A stretch of DNA of 64,000 bases, taken from the NCBI RefSeq assembly GCF_023684385.1, contig NZ_JAGSOJ010000001.1:1263146-1327145 (forward strand), written 5' to 3'. The notes below the pieces were generated by a model. The model was not told the origin of the DNA. It made no database searches and saw nothing but the letters and a program-made list of their open reading frames with translations. This DNA is from Oceanirhabdus seepicola. GTDB taxonomy: Bacteria; Bacillota; Clostridia; Clostridiales; Clostridiaceae. Positions 46,861 through 56,407 of this stretch are shown here, piece after piece. A program made the position numbers and the translations under genes. Positions within the stretch are counted from its first letter, which is position 1. Every line of letters begins with the position of its first letter.

Positions 46861-47844
46861 TTAAATCTCTTCATAAAGTTTTTTAAAGTCTATATCTACA
46901 AATGGTATGTTGTTTCTAATTCTTTCTTCTGTTACTTCAATATAATCCTTTTGCCATTTACCTAAAGAATCAGGATATGAACTTCTATATATAGAACTTA
47001 ACAATATGAATTCTCGTAGTCTGAAAAACTCATTCAACTTTTCAATCCAGAACATATCAATTTTATTCTCTTGCTTATATCCTTCCATAAAAGTCTTGAA
47101 TAATTTCTCATTGGGCTCAATATCAATATTCTTTGGATCGCCACCAAGAATATAATAAAATAAATATACTGCGATATCATAAATAAACCAATTGTATTCA
47201 CATTCATCAAAGTCAATAACAGTTATATTGTCGCCATCATAAAGCATATTACAAAAAAGATAGTCACCATGAATCACTCCATAGGATTCTTTAGTTTTAG
47301 GCAATTGATTTAACCTACTTATAAGCTCATCCAATTTATTATGAATGCTTTTGTCTGGTATTACCTCTTTAGCTATTTGTAAGTATTGATTTTTATCCCA
47401 CGCCTCTCTTTTGAAATTCCTTTCTGTATTTTGTACAATTCTATGCATCTTTCCTAATGCTTTACCTGCATTAAAAATATTTTCATCACTTTGAGGTTTT
47501 TCGTTCCAGTTTACCCCCTTTACTTTTTCAAAAACACAAACGAAATATGTTTCTTTATCACTCTTGATTTCTTCAACATAATCAAGTGACGGAAATTTCA
47601 CTGGTTTAGTAACTGGAGCACCATTTTTAACTAGTATATTAATGAGTTCAATTTCTTCTCTTAACTCACTTTTATTCCTATGAGAATTATCAGTTATACG
47701 AAAGATGTACTTACGACTATTAAGTTGCCCTTCATAAATGAAATTTTGATATCCACCTAATTCATTTAATTCAGTTATATTATATTTCTGTTTTATTACC
47801 TTTTTTATGTTATTTCTAATATCATTTATAATAGCTTCTTTCAT
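46861..47844 (-). CDS. Aminoglycoside-phosphotransferase-like kinase
   Basis: 327 residues, APH/choline-kinase fold. Catalytic loop VIHGDYLFCNMLYDGDN near 195 (HGDxxxxN) and Mg-binding VIDFDECEY near 215. Homologues phosphorylate aminoglycosides, homoserine, choline or unknown small molecules; substrate unknown. AAGGAGG site. First of four phosphotransferase/acetyltransferase genes in a row. Confidence 0.87.
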   Translation of the reverse strand: MKEAIINDIRNNIKKVIKQKYNITELNELGGYQNFIYEGQLNSRKYIFRITDNSHRNKSELREEIELINILVKNGAPVTKPVKFPSLDYVEEIKSDKETYFVCVFEKVKGVNWNEKPQSDENIFNAGKALGKMHRIVQNTERNFKREAWDKNQYLQIAKEVIPDKSIHNKLDELISRLNQLPKTKESYGVIHGDYLFCNMLYDGDNITVIDFDECEYNWFIYDIAVYLFYYILGGDPKNIDIEPNEKLFKTFMEGYKQENKIDMFWIEKLNEFFRLREFILLSSIYRSSYPDSLGKWQKDYIEVTEERIRNNIPFVDIDFKKLYEEI

Positions 47845-47915
47845 TGAATTAACCTCCTTAATCTAATCAACAAACTTTTATCAACATGTATTTACCATGT
47901 TTTTAAACCATTTTC

Positions 47916-48512
47916 TTAGATCCAAAGATTATTCTCAGGATAGTTCAATTTGAAGTTTTTCTTTGATTCATCCCACTCTTCTCTAAGCAAGTCCATATAC
48001 ATTACATCACTGTTATCTCCACTTCTACTGTCATAACAGCCCTTTCTAATTATGCCAATCTCCTTGAAACCTAATTTTTTATAAAAGGTTTGAGCTCTTT
48101 TATTATCGTTCATAGTTGTTAATTCAATCTTAATTAAATTTAGATTTCTGAACATATAGTCAATGAAGTGAGCAAGTGCATCCTCTCCATATCCTTTCCC
48201 CTGTTCATCCACTTCACATATTTTTATTCCAAACTCACAAATTCTATTTCTCTTATTCCAACCACCATAATTCATTTCACCAATTGGTTTCATATCCCCT
48301 TTTGTACAAACAATGAACTTCTTCCCTTCTGGAAACAGCTCATTCTTTTCCATTTCTTTCTGTACCTGTTGTCTTATAGCCTCTTGGCTATTCATTAACC
48401 CATATGGGAAAGTAGCATGCTCCATCATTGCCCCATTATTCCACCACTTATATAGATATTTCTCATCCCCTAATTCATATTGTCTGATTACAACTTTATT
48501 TCCAATTATCAT
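47916..48512 (-). CDS. GNAT acetyltransferase (aminoglycoside 6'-type)
   Basis: 198 residues, GNAT fold with WWNNGAMMEHATFPYG and EVDEQGKGYGEDALAHFIDY as the acetyl-CoA motif, then NDNKRAQTFYKKLGFKE. The layout resembles AAC(6')-type and RimJ-like enzymes. The second ATG (48512) suits the AAGGGGA site better than the first (48518). Confidence 0.85.
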   Translation of the reverse strand: MIIGNKVVIRQYELGDEKYLYKWWNNGAMMEHATFPYGLMNSQEAIRQQVQKEMEKNELFPEGKKFIVCTKGDMKPIGEMNYGGWNKRNRICEFGIKICEVDEQGKGYGEDALAHFIDYMFRNLNLIKIELTTMNDNKRAQTFYKKLGFKEIGIIRKGCYDSRSGDNSDVMYMDLLREEWDESKKNFKLNYPENNLWI

Positions 48513-48600
48513 ATCCATTCCCCTTATTCTTTAAAATGTACTGCCTTTTTTGGTTATATATGATAGTTCAAACCCTTCTATAAAATTTTATTAACCTCAT

Positions 48601-49380
48601 CTACATGTTTTCAGCCCAGAAGTGTGCTGGCACATCTGGTCTTTCATCAAACCCTATTTTCTTTGCTAAAGCAAGAGACTCTTTTCTGAAAGGCCAACAA
48701 GACCAACTAGGTGTTAGGTTTTCTGCTAGACACCCTTTTATAAAAGCTAGTGCACAAGCTTTCCCAAGACCTTTCCCTCTATGGTCTTCATGTGTGTAAA
48801 TATCTATTTCGGCTTCTTCTCCACCAACAAAAATAGACACACACTCACTTACAACTTCTTTTCCTTTCATAACACGATAACCCAACTTCTTATCTACACA
48901 ATCACCTAGTTTTTTTTCTTTGCTGTAGTCTTCTAATTCTTCTTTTTTCATAGGTTGTATATGATATTCTGAGGATAGGGGTTGTGCCGAACTTGCTATT
49001 TCTTTGAATCTCTCTAGGTTAAAATAAAAAACTTTTCTTTCTATCCTTATAGCTCCTTTGTCTTTTAATAATACATCCAATTTATCCCTTGTGGTATCCT
49101 TAAAAGCAAAGAGAACCATTTCTTGCTCATCCATTTCAGGTAATAATTTATTTAATATATAATCTCTTACTTGTTCCATAAAAATATCATCATCTGACAT
49201 AAGGTACATAAAACCACCTTCTTGGTAGATAAATGCACTTTTGGGATAGTTACTATCATCTACAAAAACACTTCCCTTACTATTCTCTTCGATGATGGCA
49301 AAAACTAATGGTGTACTATGTTGTATCCCCTTAAATAATGGTATTACTTTTGAATAATCCTTATTTTCCAATTTGATCAT
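48601..49380 (-). CDS. GNAT acetyltransferase (two-domain type)
   Basis: 259 residues. The N-terminal half is a degenerate GNAT-like domain and the C-terminal half has the acetyl-CoA loop DIYTHEDHRGKGLGKACALA followed by PSWSCWPFRKESLALAKKIG. This matches the GNA1162-type/ZwittermicinA-like group found in Clostridium. AAGGAGGG site. Confidence 0.82.
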   Translation of the reverse strand: MIKLENKDYSKVIPLFKGIQHSTPLVFAIIEENSKGSVFVDDSNYPKSAFIYQEGGFMYLMSDDDIFMEQVRDYILNKLLPEMDEQEMVLFAFKDTTRDKLDVLLKDKGAIRIERKVFYFNLERFKEIASSAQPLSSEYHIQPMKKEELEDYSKEKKLGDCVDKKLGYRVMKGKEVVSECVSIFVGGEEAEIDIYTHEDHRGKGLGKACALAFIKGCLAENLTPSWSCWPFRKESLALAKKIGFDERPDVPAHFWAENM

Positions 49381-49482
49381 AACTGTTACCCTCCTTGTAT
49401 ATTTTTTTTATTCGTCTAGATTATCTAGAAATTGTGCTAACAAGTAATTTTTTCTTCTTTTAAAATCATGTCTACATACTAT

Positions 49483-49890
49483 TTAATCAAACTTTATAAA
49501 ACTAACCAAATCAAAACTATCACTTTGCTTGAATCCATAAGCTTCATAAAAACCTTTTGTCTCCTCGCCGTTATCAGTTAAAAGAACCTTATGTCGTATA
49601 TGTTTATACTTATCAAGTATTAGGTTTAACAGTTGCGTCCCTATTCCTTTTCTCTTTTGATTCTTTTTCACAATTATATCTTGAATATAAAGAATTGTTT
49701 CTCCATCCCCAACTATTCTTATTAATCCAATAAGTTCATCTTCTTCCCATGCTGTTATAACATCTTTTGAATTCTCTATTGCCCTCATTAATTTTGGTAT
49801 ATCCTCAGTATATGATATCCAACCTGCATCATCATAAAGTTCTTTAATCTTATTACTGTCTAAATTTTTAATTTCTTTATAATTTATCAT
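49483..49890 (-). CDS. GNAT acetyltransferase
   Basis: 135 residues, single GNAT domain: YIQDIIVKKNQKRKGIGTQL acetyl-CoA motif and VLLTDNGEETKGFYEAYGFK. Resembles small bacterial N-acetyltransferases such as YhbS/YpeA-like. GAGGAGAT site. Confidence 0.85.
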   Translation of the reverse strand: MINYKEIKNLDSNKIKELYDDAGWISYTEDIPKLMRAIENSKDVITAWEEDELIGLIRIVGDGETILYIQDIIVKKNQKRKGIGTQLLNLILDKYKHIRHKVLLTDNGEETKGFYEAYGFKQSDSFDLVSFIKFD

Positions 49891-49980
49891 TCTTATCTCC
49901 TCTAAATTGCCTTATTTAAAATTTTCGCGAAACCTTAATAACTTGTCCACTCAAGATTTATTCCACCTATGACTTTTCTT

Positions 49981-49992
49981 ATGAACCGTCCC
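49981..49992. repeat. Single reverse copy of GGGACGGTTCAT
   Basis: One reverse half-site, followed by GACTTGTC. No forward partner is seen nearby, so it may be the remnant of a pair. The gap 49891-50545 otherwise holds only the palindrome at 50322 and AT-rich sequence. Confidence 0.8.
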
Positions 49993-50321
49993 TGACTTGT
50001 CTTAGCTTTTCTTTCTTTAATATTATTTTATATTTTTATGGCTCTTTTTTATAGGTGCAGATTAGTTATAATCATTTACTACCTAAAGCATATAAAATTT
50101 TTCACATATGAAGTATCTCTTATAAATACTATTATAATTAGGCTTAACTATTATTTAATTTAATCATATAAATAATTTTCTTTTATCTTCCAATTATTTC
50201 ATTTATTATACAAGTAATTTATATTATAATAAAGTTAACATATTATTAAATTATAGGTTACTTTTTCAAAAAATTATTTTATCTGTATATTGTTTTCACT
50301 CTATTTTCTATCTTTAGAAGA

Positions 50322-50446
50322 TCAGGCTGTTTAAAGAGTTCGAGATCAAGGAACTAGGCGAACGCGCAGCTGAGTGTACGCATTATGTACTCGAGCAGCA
50401 CAGAGAGCCTTAGTGACGCCGAGATTGGGCTTTTTCAACAATCTGA
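50322..50446. repeat. 125-base imperfect palindrome / structured element
   Basis: A GC-richer block in an AT-rich gap. Outer arms TCAGGCTGTTT and its partner near 50435-50446; middle arms ACTAGGC/GCCTTAGT; inner arms GCTGAGTGTAC/GTACTCGAGC around a short loop. It ends with CTTTTT. It could be a small mobile element or a structured RNA gene with its own terminator. Confidence 0.6.
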
Positions 50447-50545
50447 ATTAATCTTAATACATTAATTTTATATATAAAACATTACTGATTGAAAGGGGGA
50501 TTTGTGGGAGATTATTAATTGGCTCACTCTCACTGAATAAAAATT

Positions 50546-51826
50546 ATGAAGAAATTTAATGATAAGAAAACAATCCGTTGTAATTTTTGTGGGAAACCTG
50601 AATCCCAGGTATCCAAGTTAATCACAGGTCCTAAACATGTATTCATTTGTGATGAATGCATTGAATTAAGCTATGAAGTAATAAAAAATGAACCTATTGG
50701 AAATATTCAAGAAAACTTATCATCACTTCCAACACCTGTTGAAATTAAGAAATACTTAGATGAATATGTTATTGGACAAGATAGAGCAAAAAAAGTTCTC
50801 TCAGTTGGGGTATACAACCATTACAAACGGATTACATTCAATGTAAAAGGCGATGATACTGAACTTCAAAAGAGCAATATTCTACTTATTGGTCCTACTG
50901 GATCTGGTAAAACATATTTAGCTCAAACACTAGCAAAAATGTTAAATGTTCCATTTGCAATTGCAGATGCTACAACTTTGACTGAAGCAGGCTATGTAGG
51001 TGATGATGTTGAAAATATTTTAACTAAATTGCTTATGAACGCTGATTTTGATGTTGCCCGGGCTCAAAAGGGTATTATTTATATAGATGAAATTGATAAG
51101 ATTGCTAGAAAATCTGAAAATCCATCACTTACTCGTGATGTTTCTGGAGAAGGCGTTCAACAAGCCCTCCTAAAAATATTGGAAGGTACTACAGCTTCTG
51201 TTCCTCCAAAAGGTGGTAGAAAGCATCCCCATCAGGACTTTATACATATTGATACGTCTAACATATTATTTATCTGTGGTGGAGCCTTTGATGGAATACA
51301 TAAAATCATAGAGCAACGGACCACTAGTAATACCATGGGATTTGGAGTTGAAATTCATTCAAAATCTCAGAATAATTCAGATAAAACCATGAAAAATCTT
51401 ATACCATCAGATATCCTTAAATTCGGTTTGATACCTGAATTCGTAGGAAGACTCCCAATTATAATCACATTAACTTCATTAGATGAAGACTCTCTAGTGA
51501 AAATTTTGTGTGAACCTAAAAACTCATTAGTGAGACAATATAAAAAATTATTTAAACTTGAAGGGGTTGAACTCCAGTTCACAGATGATGCATTAAAAGA
51601 AATTGCAAAGAAAGCAACTGGCAGAAACACAGGTGCCAGAGGACTACGTTCAATAATTGAAGATGTTATGACAGATATTATGTTTGAAGTTCCATCGAAA
51701 AAAGAGATTCAAAAAGTAATAATAACAAAGGATACGATTAAAACATATATTCCAGAATATATCTTCTCTGATGATATATCTTTCATTTCTAAACGAAAAA
51801 AATTGCATCAAATAGAACCAGCATAA
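50546..51826 (+). CDS. clpX: ClpX ATPase (stand-alone copy)
   Basis: 426 residues. Zinc-binding domain with Cys 12, 15, 35 and 38, Walker A GPTGSGKT near 115, Walker [12 protein letters not shown] near 178, [19 protein letters not shown], sensor/box motifs. The ClpP-docking loop reads TMGFG (usually IGF) near 268. Not next to tig or clpP, so likely a second clpX. No ribosome site directly before the ATG (see findings). Confidence 0.93.
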   Translation: MKKFNDKKTIRCNFCGKPESQVSKLITGPKHVFICDECIELSYEVIKNEPIGNIQENLSSLPTPVEIKKYLDEYVIGQDRAKKVLSVGVYNHYKRITFNVKGDDTELQKSNILLIGPTGSGKTYLAQTLAKMLNVPFAIADATTLTEAGYVGDDVENILTKLLMNADFDVARAQKGIIYIDEIDKIARKSENPSLTRDVSGEGVQQALLKILEGTTASVPPKGGRKHPHQDFIHIDTSNILFICGGAFDGIHKIIEQRTTSNTMGFGVEIHSKSQNNSDKTMKNLIPSDILKFGLIPEFVGRLPIIITLTSLDEDSLVKILCEPKNSLVRQYKKLFKLEGVELQFTDDALKEIAKKATGRNTGARGLRSIIEDVMTDIMFEVPSKKEIQKVIITKDTIKTYIPEYIFSDDISFISKRKKLHQIEPA

Positions 51827-51838
51827 TTAAAATATTAA

Positions 51839-51880
51839 AGCAATATACAAATAGCTTGAACAAACTATCTGTATATTGCT
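51839..51880 (+). terminator. Intrinsic terminator of clpX
   Basis: A 16-bp stem with one mismatch (51839-51854 with 51865-51880) and a T-run, 13 bases after the stop. Confidence 0.8.
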
Positions 51881-51983
51881 TTTAAAAATTTAAAACCTCG
51901 GCATATCTTTAATTTGTGCTTTATTAAGGATTAAGTTTTTTATTAGATTTTTTCTGATATCTATACTTTAACTAAGATAATTA

Positions 51984-52955
51984 TTATAACTCAAAATCTC
52001 CTACATTAAATTCAATCAAATTCTTAATAAATTCTTTCTGTCTCTCACTTTCATCAGTTTCCAAATCAACAATTGCCCATAAACCTTCATCTATAAATAC
52101 AAATTTTAAAAGATCATTCCAAGCATCCTTCTCTACCTTATTTAACTGTGTATATTCATAATAGCCATCTTTAAATACCGTCCACTCTTCTTTAGAGAAC
52201 ATTCTTGATGGTGCTGTTTCCATCTCATTATTAAAGAGTATCAATGCTAATGCCAGATCAATTATCCTTGGCACAACTCCTCCATTATCAGGATCTATAA
52301 GCGTAGGAATTCCCTCTTCTGAGTATACAAGATTATTCCCTTTATAATCCCATGAACAATCTACCATTGGAAAGTCTCTATCTCCAACATTATTATAATT
52401 TGAAGCTATTGCAGCTTTAATCCATTTCTCAAATTCCTCTAAAACTTCACTTGAGATTATATCTTTATATCTTTCCTTTATTATTTTTATATCATCATTT
52501 ACTTCCTCTATAAACTCATCATCAAATGTCTCGAATTTAAATCCACTTTTGAAGAATCTCTTATTTTCACCTGCTTTATGTATTTTTCCAAGTAGTCTTC
52601 CTGCATTACGAATATGCTTTATACTTCCATCGAATCTTTTCCCCTCTATATACGGATATAAAACCCATCGTTCCTCTTCAGCAACGCAAGTGATAAATTC
52701 TCCATTTATAGCTTTAATAGGTGAGACACATTCAACCCCTTTATTTCTTAATTCTTCTTCCCATTTAAAAAGCTCCATTGCCTTCTCTTCATTTTCTTTT
52801 GTTTTCTTAATTATAGCCTTTTTACCATCATACATGCACATGAAGACTGGAGAGTATCTATATATAGATTCACCATTAAGTTCCTCCAATTTCCCCTCAA
52901 TGTTAAATTTTAAGTTCATCATATCTACTACTTTTCTATAAAGTTCATTCCCCAT
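51984..52955 (-). CDS. APH-like phosphotransferase, variant
   Basis: 323 residues, APH/CotS-like kinase fold with VLYPYIEGKR and LLGKIHKAGE. The usual HGDxxxxN catalytic loop is replaced by CSWDYKGNNLVY: the Asp and Asn are kept but not the His. DPDNGG takes the DxD position. Activity may differ from classic APH enzymes. GAGGAGGG site. Confidence 0.75.
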   Translation of the reverse strand: MGNELYRKVVDMMNLKFNIEGKLEELNGESIYRYSPVFMCMYDGKKAIIKKTKENEEKAMELFKWEEELRNKGVECVSPIKAINGEFITCVAEEERWVLYPYIEGKRFDGSIKHIRNAGRLLGKIHKAGENKRFFKSGFKFETFDDEFIEEVNDDIKIIKERYKDIISSEVLEEFEKWIKAAIASNYNNVGDRDFPMVDCSWDYKGNNLVYSEEGIPTLIDPDNGGVVPRIIDLALALILFNNEMETAPSRMFSKEEWTVFKDGYYEYTQLNKVEKDAWNDLLKFVFIDEGLWAIVDLETDESERQKEFIKNLIEFNVGDFEL

Positions 52956-53093
52956 TTTAAAATCCCTCCTCTTTTGATTTCATTTGTTATAAGAATAAAA
53001 TTTCACGTATTCCGTTTGTATTAAATAATTATAAGCCATATATATATTCATATCAAATTAGGATGGTTCTTCATTCCTTCAGAAAAACAAGTT

Positions 53094-53163
53094 GGGGACG
53101 GTTCATAGATATTTCTTATTTAGCTCGTCCACCCTCTGCTCATAGATTCTTATGAACCGTCCC
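53094..53163. repeat. Inverted pair of GGGACGGTTCAT repeats
   Basis: Forward half-site 53094-53106 and reverse half-site 53152-53163, with the terminator-like hairpin 53172-53209 just after. Confidence 0.88.
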
Positions 53164-53171
53164 TTACGTAT

Positions 53172-53209
53172 ACAAATAACGGGCTTACTTAAGTAAGCCC
53201 GTTGTTTGT
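53172..53209. terminator. Strong hairpin, possible terminator
   Basis: A 19-bp stem with one G-U pair and no loop bases to spare (centre ACTTAAGT), 29 bases downstream of the minus-strand lipoprotein gene. The T-tract is weak. Confidence 0.55.
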
Positions 53210-53237
53210 AAATAAGAGTTCTGTTAATATGAAAATT

Positions 53238-53798
53238 CTAATTATATACAGGTCTGAAAAGATGAACCTTCCAAATGTCATCATTCTTTTGTAAGGATAT
53301 CTGTTTTCTAATCTCATCAATTTTAATTTCATCACCCGAAATAGATGTTTGAACTAATTCAATATTATAGTAATATACAAGCATTGGTTGTTCCTTATCT
53401 TTTTCAGTATTATCTATATTTTTTTCTTGATACTTTTCAAATTCTATGTTCTTTACTTTGATATAGTATTTTTGTTCATAAGGTTCTTTAATTCTTAGAG
53501 TAAAGTCTCTGTTTGCTTCAAGATTCTGAAATAATGAGTCAGATAGAAAAGATTTAAATTTTTCTTCATACTCATTAAGAGAACTAATAAATTCTTGTGC
53601 TTCTTCTTTTTTGAAACCAGAATTCATTTTTTCATAAAATTCAAAGTCTGACTCTTCCACTGTATAATATAAATTCAACCAATCTTTTGCATTTTTTTGT
53701 GCCTCTTGTTCATCAGTATTTTTAGTATTACAACCTACAAAAATAAAAGTAATAAAAATCACCAAAATTAAGGAATAAATCTTTCTTGGCGTCTTCAA
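53238..53798 (-). CDS. Lipoprotein of unknown function
   Basis: 186 residues from a TTG placed 8 bases after AGGAG; the frame is open to an ATG at 53819 with no site. Lipobox FVGC (Cys about 22) after a basic start and hydrophobic core. The mature domain resembles NTF2-like/DUF4829-type stress lipoproteins in size only. Family not assigned. Confidence 0.7.
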   Translation of the reverse strand: MKTPRKIYSLILVIFITFIFVGCNTKNTDEQEAQKNAKDWLNLYYTVEESDFEFYEKMNSGFKKEEAQEFISSLNEYEEKFKSFLSDSLFQNLEANRDFTLRIKEPYEQKYYIKVKNIEFEKYQEKNIDNTEKDKEQPMLVYYYNIELVQTSISGDEIKIDEIRKQISLQKNDDIWKVHLFRPVYN

Positions 53799-53870
53799 AA
53801 TATCATCTCCTAAAAACATAGTTTACTAAATTATATAACTATTGGTATACTTTATCAATAGAACTTAAAA

Positions 53871-53901
53871 AACGCTAGAATTCCCAACAAATTCTAGCGT
53901 T
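53871..53901 (-). terminator. Intrinsic terminator
   Basis: A 12-bp perfect stem, followed on the minus strand by TTTTTT, 27 bases downstream of the gene at 53928. Confidence 0.85.
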
Positions 53902-53927
53902 ATCTCTCAAACCATTATAAAAATACC

Positions 53928-54338
53928 TTATTCAAATTTTATCTCTATATGAGCATTTTTCAAAAATAGCCCTTTCAAAACAAACTTATATTTACCTTTA
54001 GGCAATTCTTTATTTCCAGTTATTTTTTGATTTTCTCCTTTGCTAAATGAAATATTATCTACAGTATTTCCATTAGGATCTACTATCTCCATTTGAATGT
54101 TACCACTTTTAATTGAAGCACTTATCTCATATTCAGAGGCTTCATTAAATTCATATGTACGCTCTTCTATACCATAGAAATACTCAATATCCATCACTCT
54201 GTTGTTTATATTATCATTAATTGTTGTACTACTGTATGTAATACCCTTCAATGAATAAGATATTATAAGTGCAATTATTAATATTACACTCACTATTATA
54301 AGAAACTTTTTTGATATATTAAATCTGCCTTTTTCCAT
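53928..54338 (-). CDS. Membrane-anchored small protein of unknown function
   Basis: 136 residues: N-terminal membrane helix (about 11-28) and a beta-rich extracellular domain (IQMEIVDPNGNTVDNISFSK, GKYKFVLKGLFLKNAHIEI). Resembles bacterial pre-peptidase-type C-terminal domains in pattern. GGAGGG site. Confidence 0.65.
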   Translation of the reverse strand: MEKGRFNISKKFLIIVSVILIIALIISYSLKGITYSSTTINDNINNRVMDIEYFYGIEERTYEFNEASEYEISASIKSGNIQMEIVDPNGNTVDNISFSKGENQKITGNKELPKGKYKFVLKGLFLKNAHIEIKFE

Positions 54339-54510
54339 GTTTACCCTCCAATATTATATTAACAATCCTTCGTTCAAGTAACACTATAATTCTATACTAT
54401 AAAACTATATCAATCAATTATTATATAATAATAAAATTAATAAAATAAATAGTTAATTTTAGTTTAGACAATAATAATTTAAATATATATTTCCTAAGCT
54501 GTTAAGTACG

Positions 54511-54532
54511 AACTTTAAAGTTATGATATACT
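54511..54532 (+). promoter_or_regulatory. Operator and promoter of HxlR gene
   Basis: A perfect 12-base palindrome AACTTTAAAGTT (54511-54522) directly before an extended -10 (TGATATACT, 54524-54532). A repressor bound there would block the promoter, as HxlR-type proteins often do to their own gene. Confidence 0.55.
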
Positions 54533-54582
54533 TATAGAACCACAGTAATAAAACGAAACTATAAAGTTCAAGGAGTGATTTT

Positions 54583-54936
54583 TTGCCAGAAGATAGAACT
54601 AATAAAGTAAGTTGTAGCAATTATAGATGTGAAATAGAAGTTGCTCTTGAAATCATATCAGGAAAATGGAATGCTTTAATATTATGGACTCTTGGTACTG
54701 AAGGTACTAAAAGATTTAGTGAATTGAAAAGATCTCTATCGGGAGTTACTCAAAAAATGCTTACACAGCAGCTAAGGACTCTTGAAAAACATGGTATAGT
54801 TACAAGAACTATTTATCCTGAAGTTCCTCCAGTAGTAGAATATTCATTAACTGAAATGGGAAAAAGGTTAATTCCAATATTTAAGGATTTAGATATATGG
54901 GGAAAAGAATTTATAGAATATAGAAAGACTCTATAA
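54583..54936 (+). CDS. HxlR-family transcriptional regulator
   Basis: 117 residues, winged-helix HxlR domain: CEIEVALEIISGKWNALILW, TKRFSELKRSLSGVTQKMLT, PPVVEYSLTEMG. Two Cys near the start (CSNYRC) as in redox-responsive members. TTG start behind AAGGAGTGA. It may also act on the alcohol dehydrogenase/flavin reductase genes next to it. Confidence 0.88.
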   Translation: MPEDRTNKVSCSNYRCEIEVALEIISGKWNALILWTLGTEGTKRFSELKRSLSGVTQKMLTQQLRTLEKHGIVTRTIYPEVPPVVEYSLTEMGKRLIPIFKDLDIWGKEFIEYRKTL

Positions 54937-54963
54937 AAAGGTTGGACGATTAGTCCAACCTTT
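54937..54963 (+). terminator. Intrinsic terminator
   Basis: An 11-bp stem (54937-54947 with 54953-54963), overlapping the end of the HxlR gene and followed by TTTTCTT. Confidence 0.8.
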
Positions 54964-54999
54964 TCTTATAGGGTAAAGTATTATTAATCGGGTTATATA

Positions 55000-56154
55000 T
55001 TAAACTCCATAATAAGCTCTATTGAATAACTCTTTCATTTGTTCTACAGATATTTCTCTTGGGTTTGTACCAGTACATGGATCAGCTACAGCGTTCTTAG
55101 AAATATCCTCAAGGTTAGCTAAGAACTTAGCTTCTTCAACACCAAACTCTTTTAATGAAGTTGGTATGTTCATAGCTTTATTTAAATCTCTTACAAATTG
55201 AACTAAAGATTTAACTAGTTCTGCTTCGTTAGCGCCTTTTAATCCTAATCTTCTTGCTACATCTGCATATTTAGCTCCTGCAACTTCTGCATTGAACTCA
55301 ATAGCAATTGGTAAATAAATCGCATTTGCACATCCGTGAGGTACTGCAAAGATTTTACCAGTTTTATGTGCCATACTGTGTACAATTCCTAATATAGCAT
55401 TAGAGAATGACATACCAGCTAAGCATTGAGAAATATGCATTTTAGCTCTAGAATTTTCATCACCTTTGAAAGATTCTACTATATAATCTTGAATCATTTC
55501 GATTGATTTCATAGCTAAAGCATCAGTTAATTCGTTACTCATTGTTGATACGTATGCCTCTAAAGAGTGAGTCAATGCATCCATACCAGTATGTGCAACT
55601 AATTTAGCTGGCATTGATTGTGCTAAATCAGTATCAACAATTGCAATATCAGGTGTGATATTGAAGTCAGCTATTGGATATTTAACTCCTGTTTCAGTAT
55701 CAGTGATTACTGCAAATGATGTTACCTCACTTCCTGTTCCACTTGTTGTTGGGATTGCTGCATATCTTGATTTTTGTCTTAACTCTGGTAAGTTAAATGG
55801 TTTAGCAGCTTCTTCAAATGTAAATTCAGGATACTCGTAGAAAATCCACATTGCTTTAGCAGCGTCCATTGGAGAACCTCCACCTAAACCAACTATCCAA
55901 TCTGGTTGGAAGCTATTCATAACTTCTACACCGCTCATTACAGTTTTTACAGATGGGTCAGCTTCTACTCCCTCTATTAAAGTAGTTTCCATTCCTGCTT
56001 CTTTTAAGAACTTTTCAACCTTTTCTAAAGCACCATTTTTCTTTACAGCACTACCACCTATAACAATAGCAGCTTTTTTACCTTTTAAGTTTTTTAATTC
56101 TTCAATTGTACCTTGTCCAAAGTATACATCTCTTGGTATTGTAAATCTTGCCAT
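55000..56154 (-). CDS. Iron-containing alcohol dehydrogenase
   Basis: 384 residues, group III alcohol dehydrogenase. NAD(P)-binding GLGGGSPMDAAKAM near 95, TTSGTGSEVTSFAVI near 140, and metal ligands in HTGMDALTHSLEAYVS and MAHKTGKIFAVPHGCANAIY. Probably reduces aldehydes to alcohols in solventogenic or ethanol metabolism; NADH or NADPH preference cannot be told. AGGAGG site. Its third-base choice and ribosome site suggest strong expression. Confidence 0.95.
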   Translation of the reverse strand: MARFTIPRDVYFGQGTIEELKNLKGKKAAIVIGGSAVKKNGALEKVEKFLKEAGMETTLIEGVEADPSVKTVMSGVEVMNSFQPDWIVGLGGGSPMDAAKAMWIFYEYPEFTFEEAAKPFNLPELRQKSRYAAIPTTSGTGSEVTSFAVITDTETGVKYPIADFNITPDIAIVDTDLAQSMPAKLVAHTGMDALTHSLEAYVSTMSNELTDALAMKSIEMIQDYIVESFKGDENSRAKMHISQCLAGMSFSNAILGIVHSMAHKTGKIFAVPHGCANAIYLPIAIEFNAEVAGAKYADVARRLGLKGANEAELVKSLVQFVRDLNKAMNIPTSLKEFGVEEAKFLANLEDISKNAVADPCTGTNPREISVEQMKELFNRAYYGV

Positions 56155-56341
56155 TTTAATTCCTCCTAAGTTTTAATATTTAAAATTTTCTGTTTTCAAC
56201 TGATGTATCTATTATTAATTTAGTTACAAGCATATAATTAATCTGAATATTATATAGCTTTATCCCTCTCGTTTCATTGCACCCACAATTGTTTTCCCGA
56301 GGACAGTTACTATTCTAAATCATATTTAATATACTGTGAAG

Positions 56342-56400
56342 TAGGCACTTTTCCGTATGGTAGTTTATATTTGGAACCCTAGTTTCCAAAAAGTAACCTA
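56342..56400. promoter_or_regulatory. Nested dyad, HxlR-operator-like
   Basis: Outer arms TAGG-ACTTTT and AAAAAGTAACCTA enclose an inner dyad TTGGAA/TTCCAA (56371-56376, 56384-56389). It lies between the divergent alcohol dehydrogenase and flavin reductase genes. Confidence 0.45.
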
Positions 56401-56407
56401 TCCTTCT

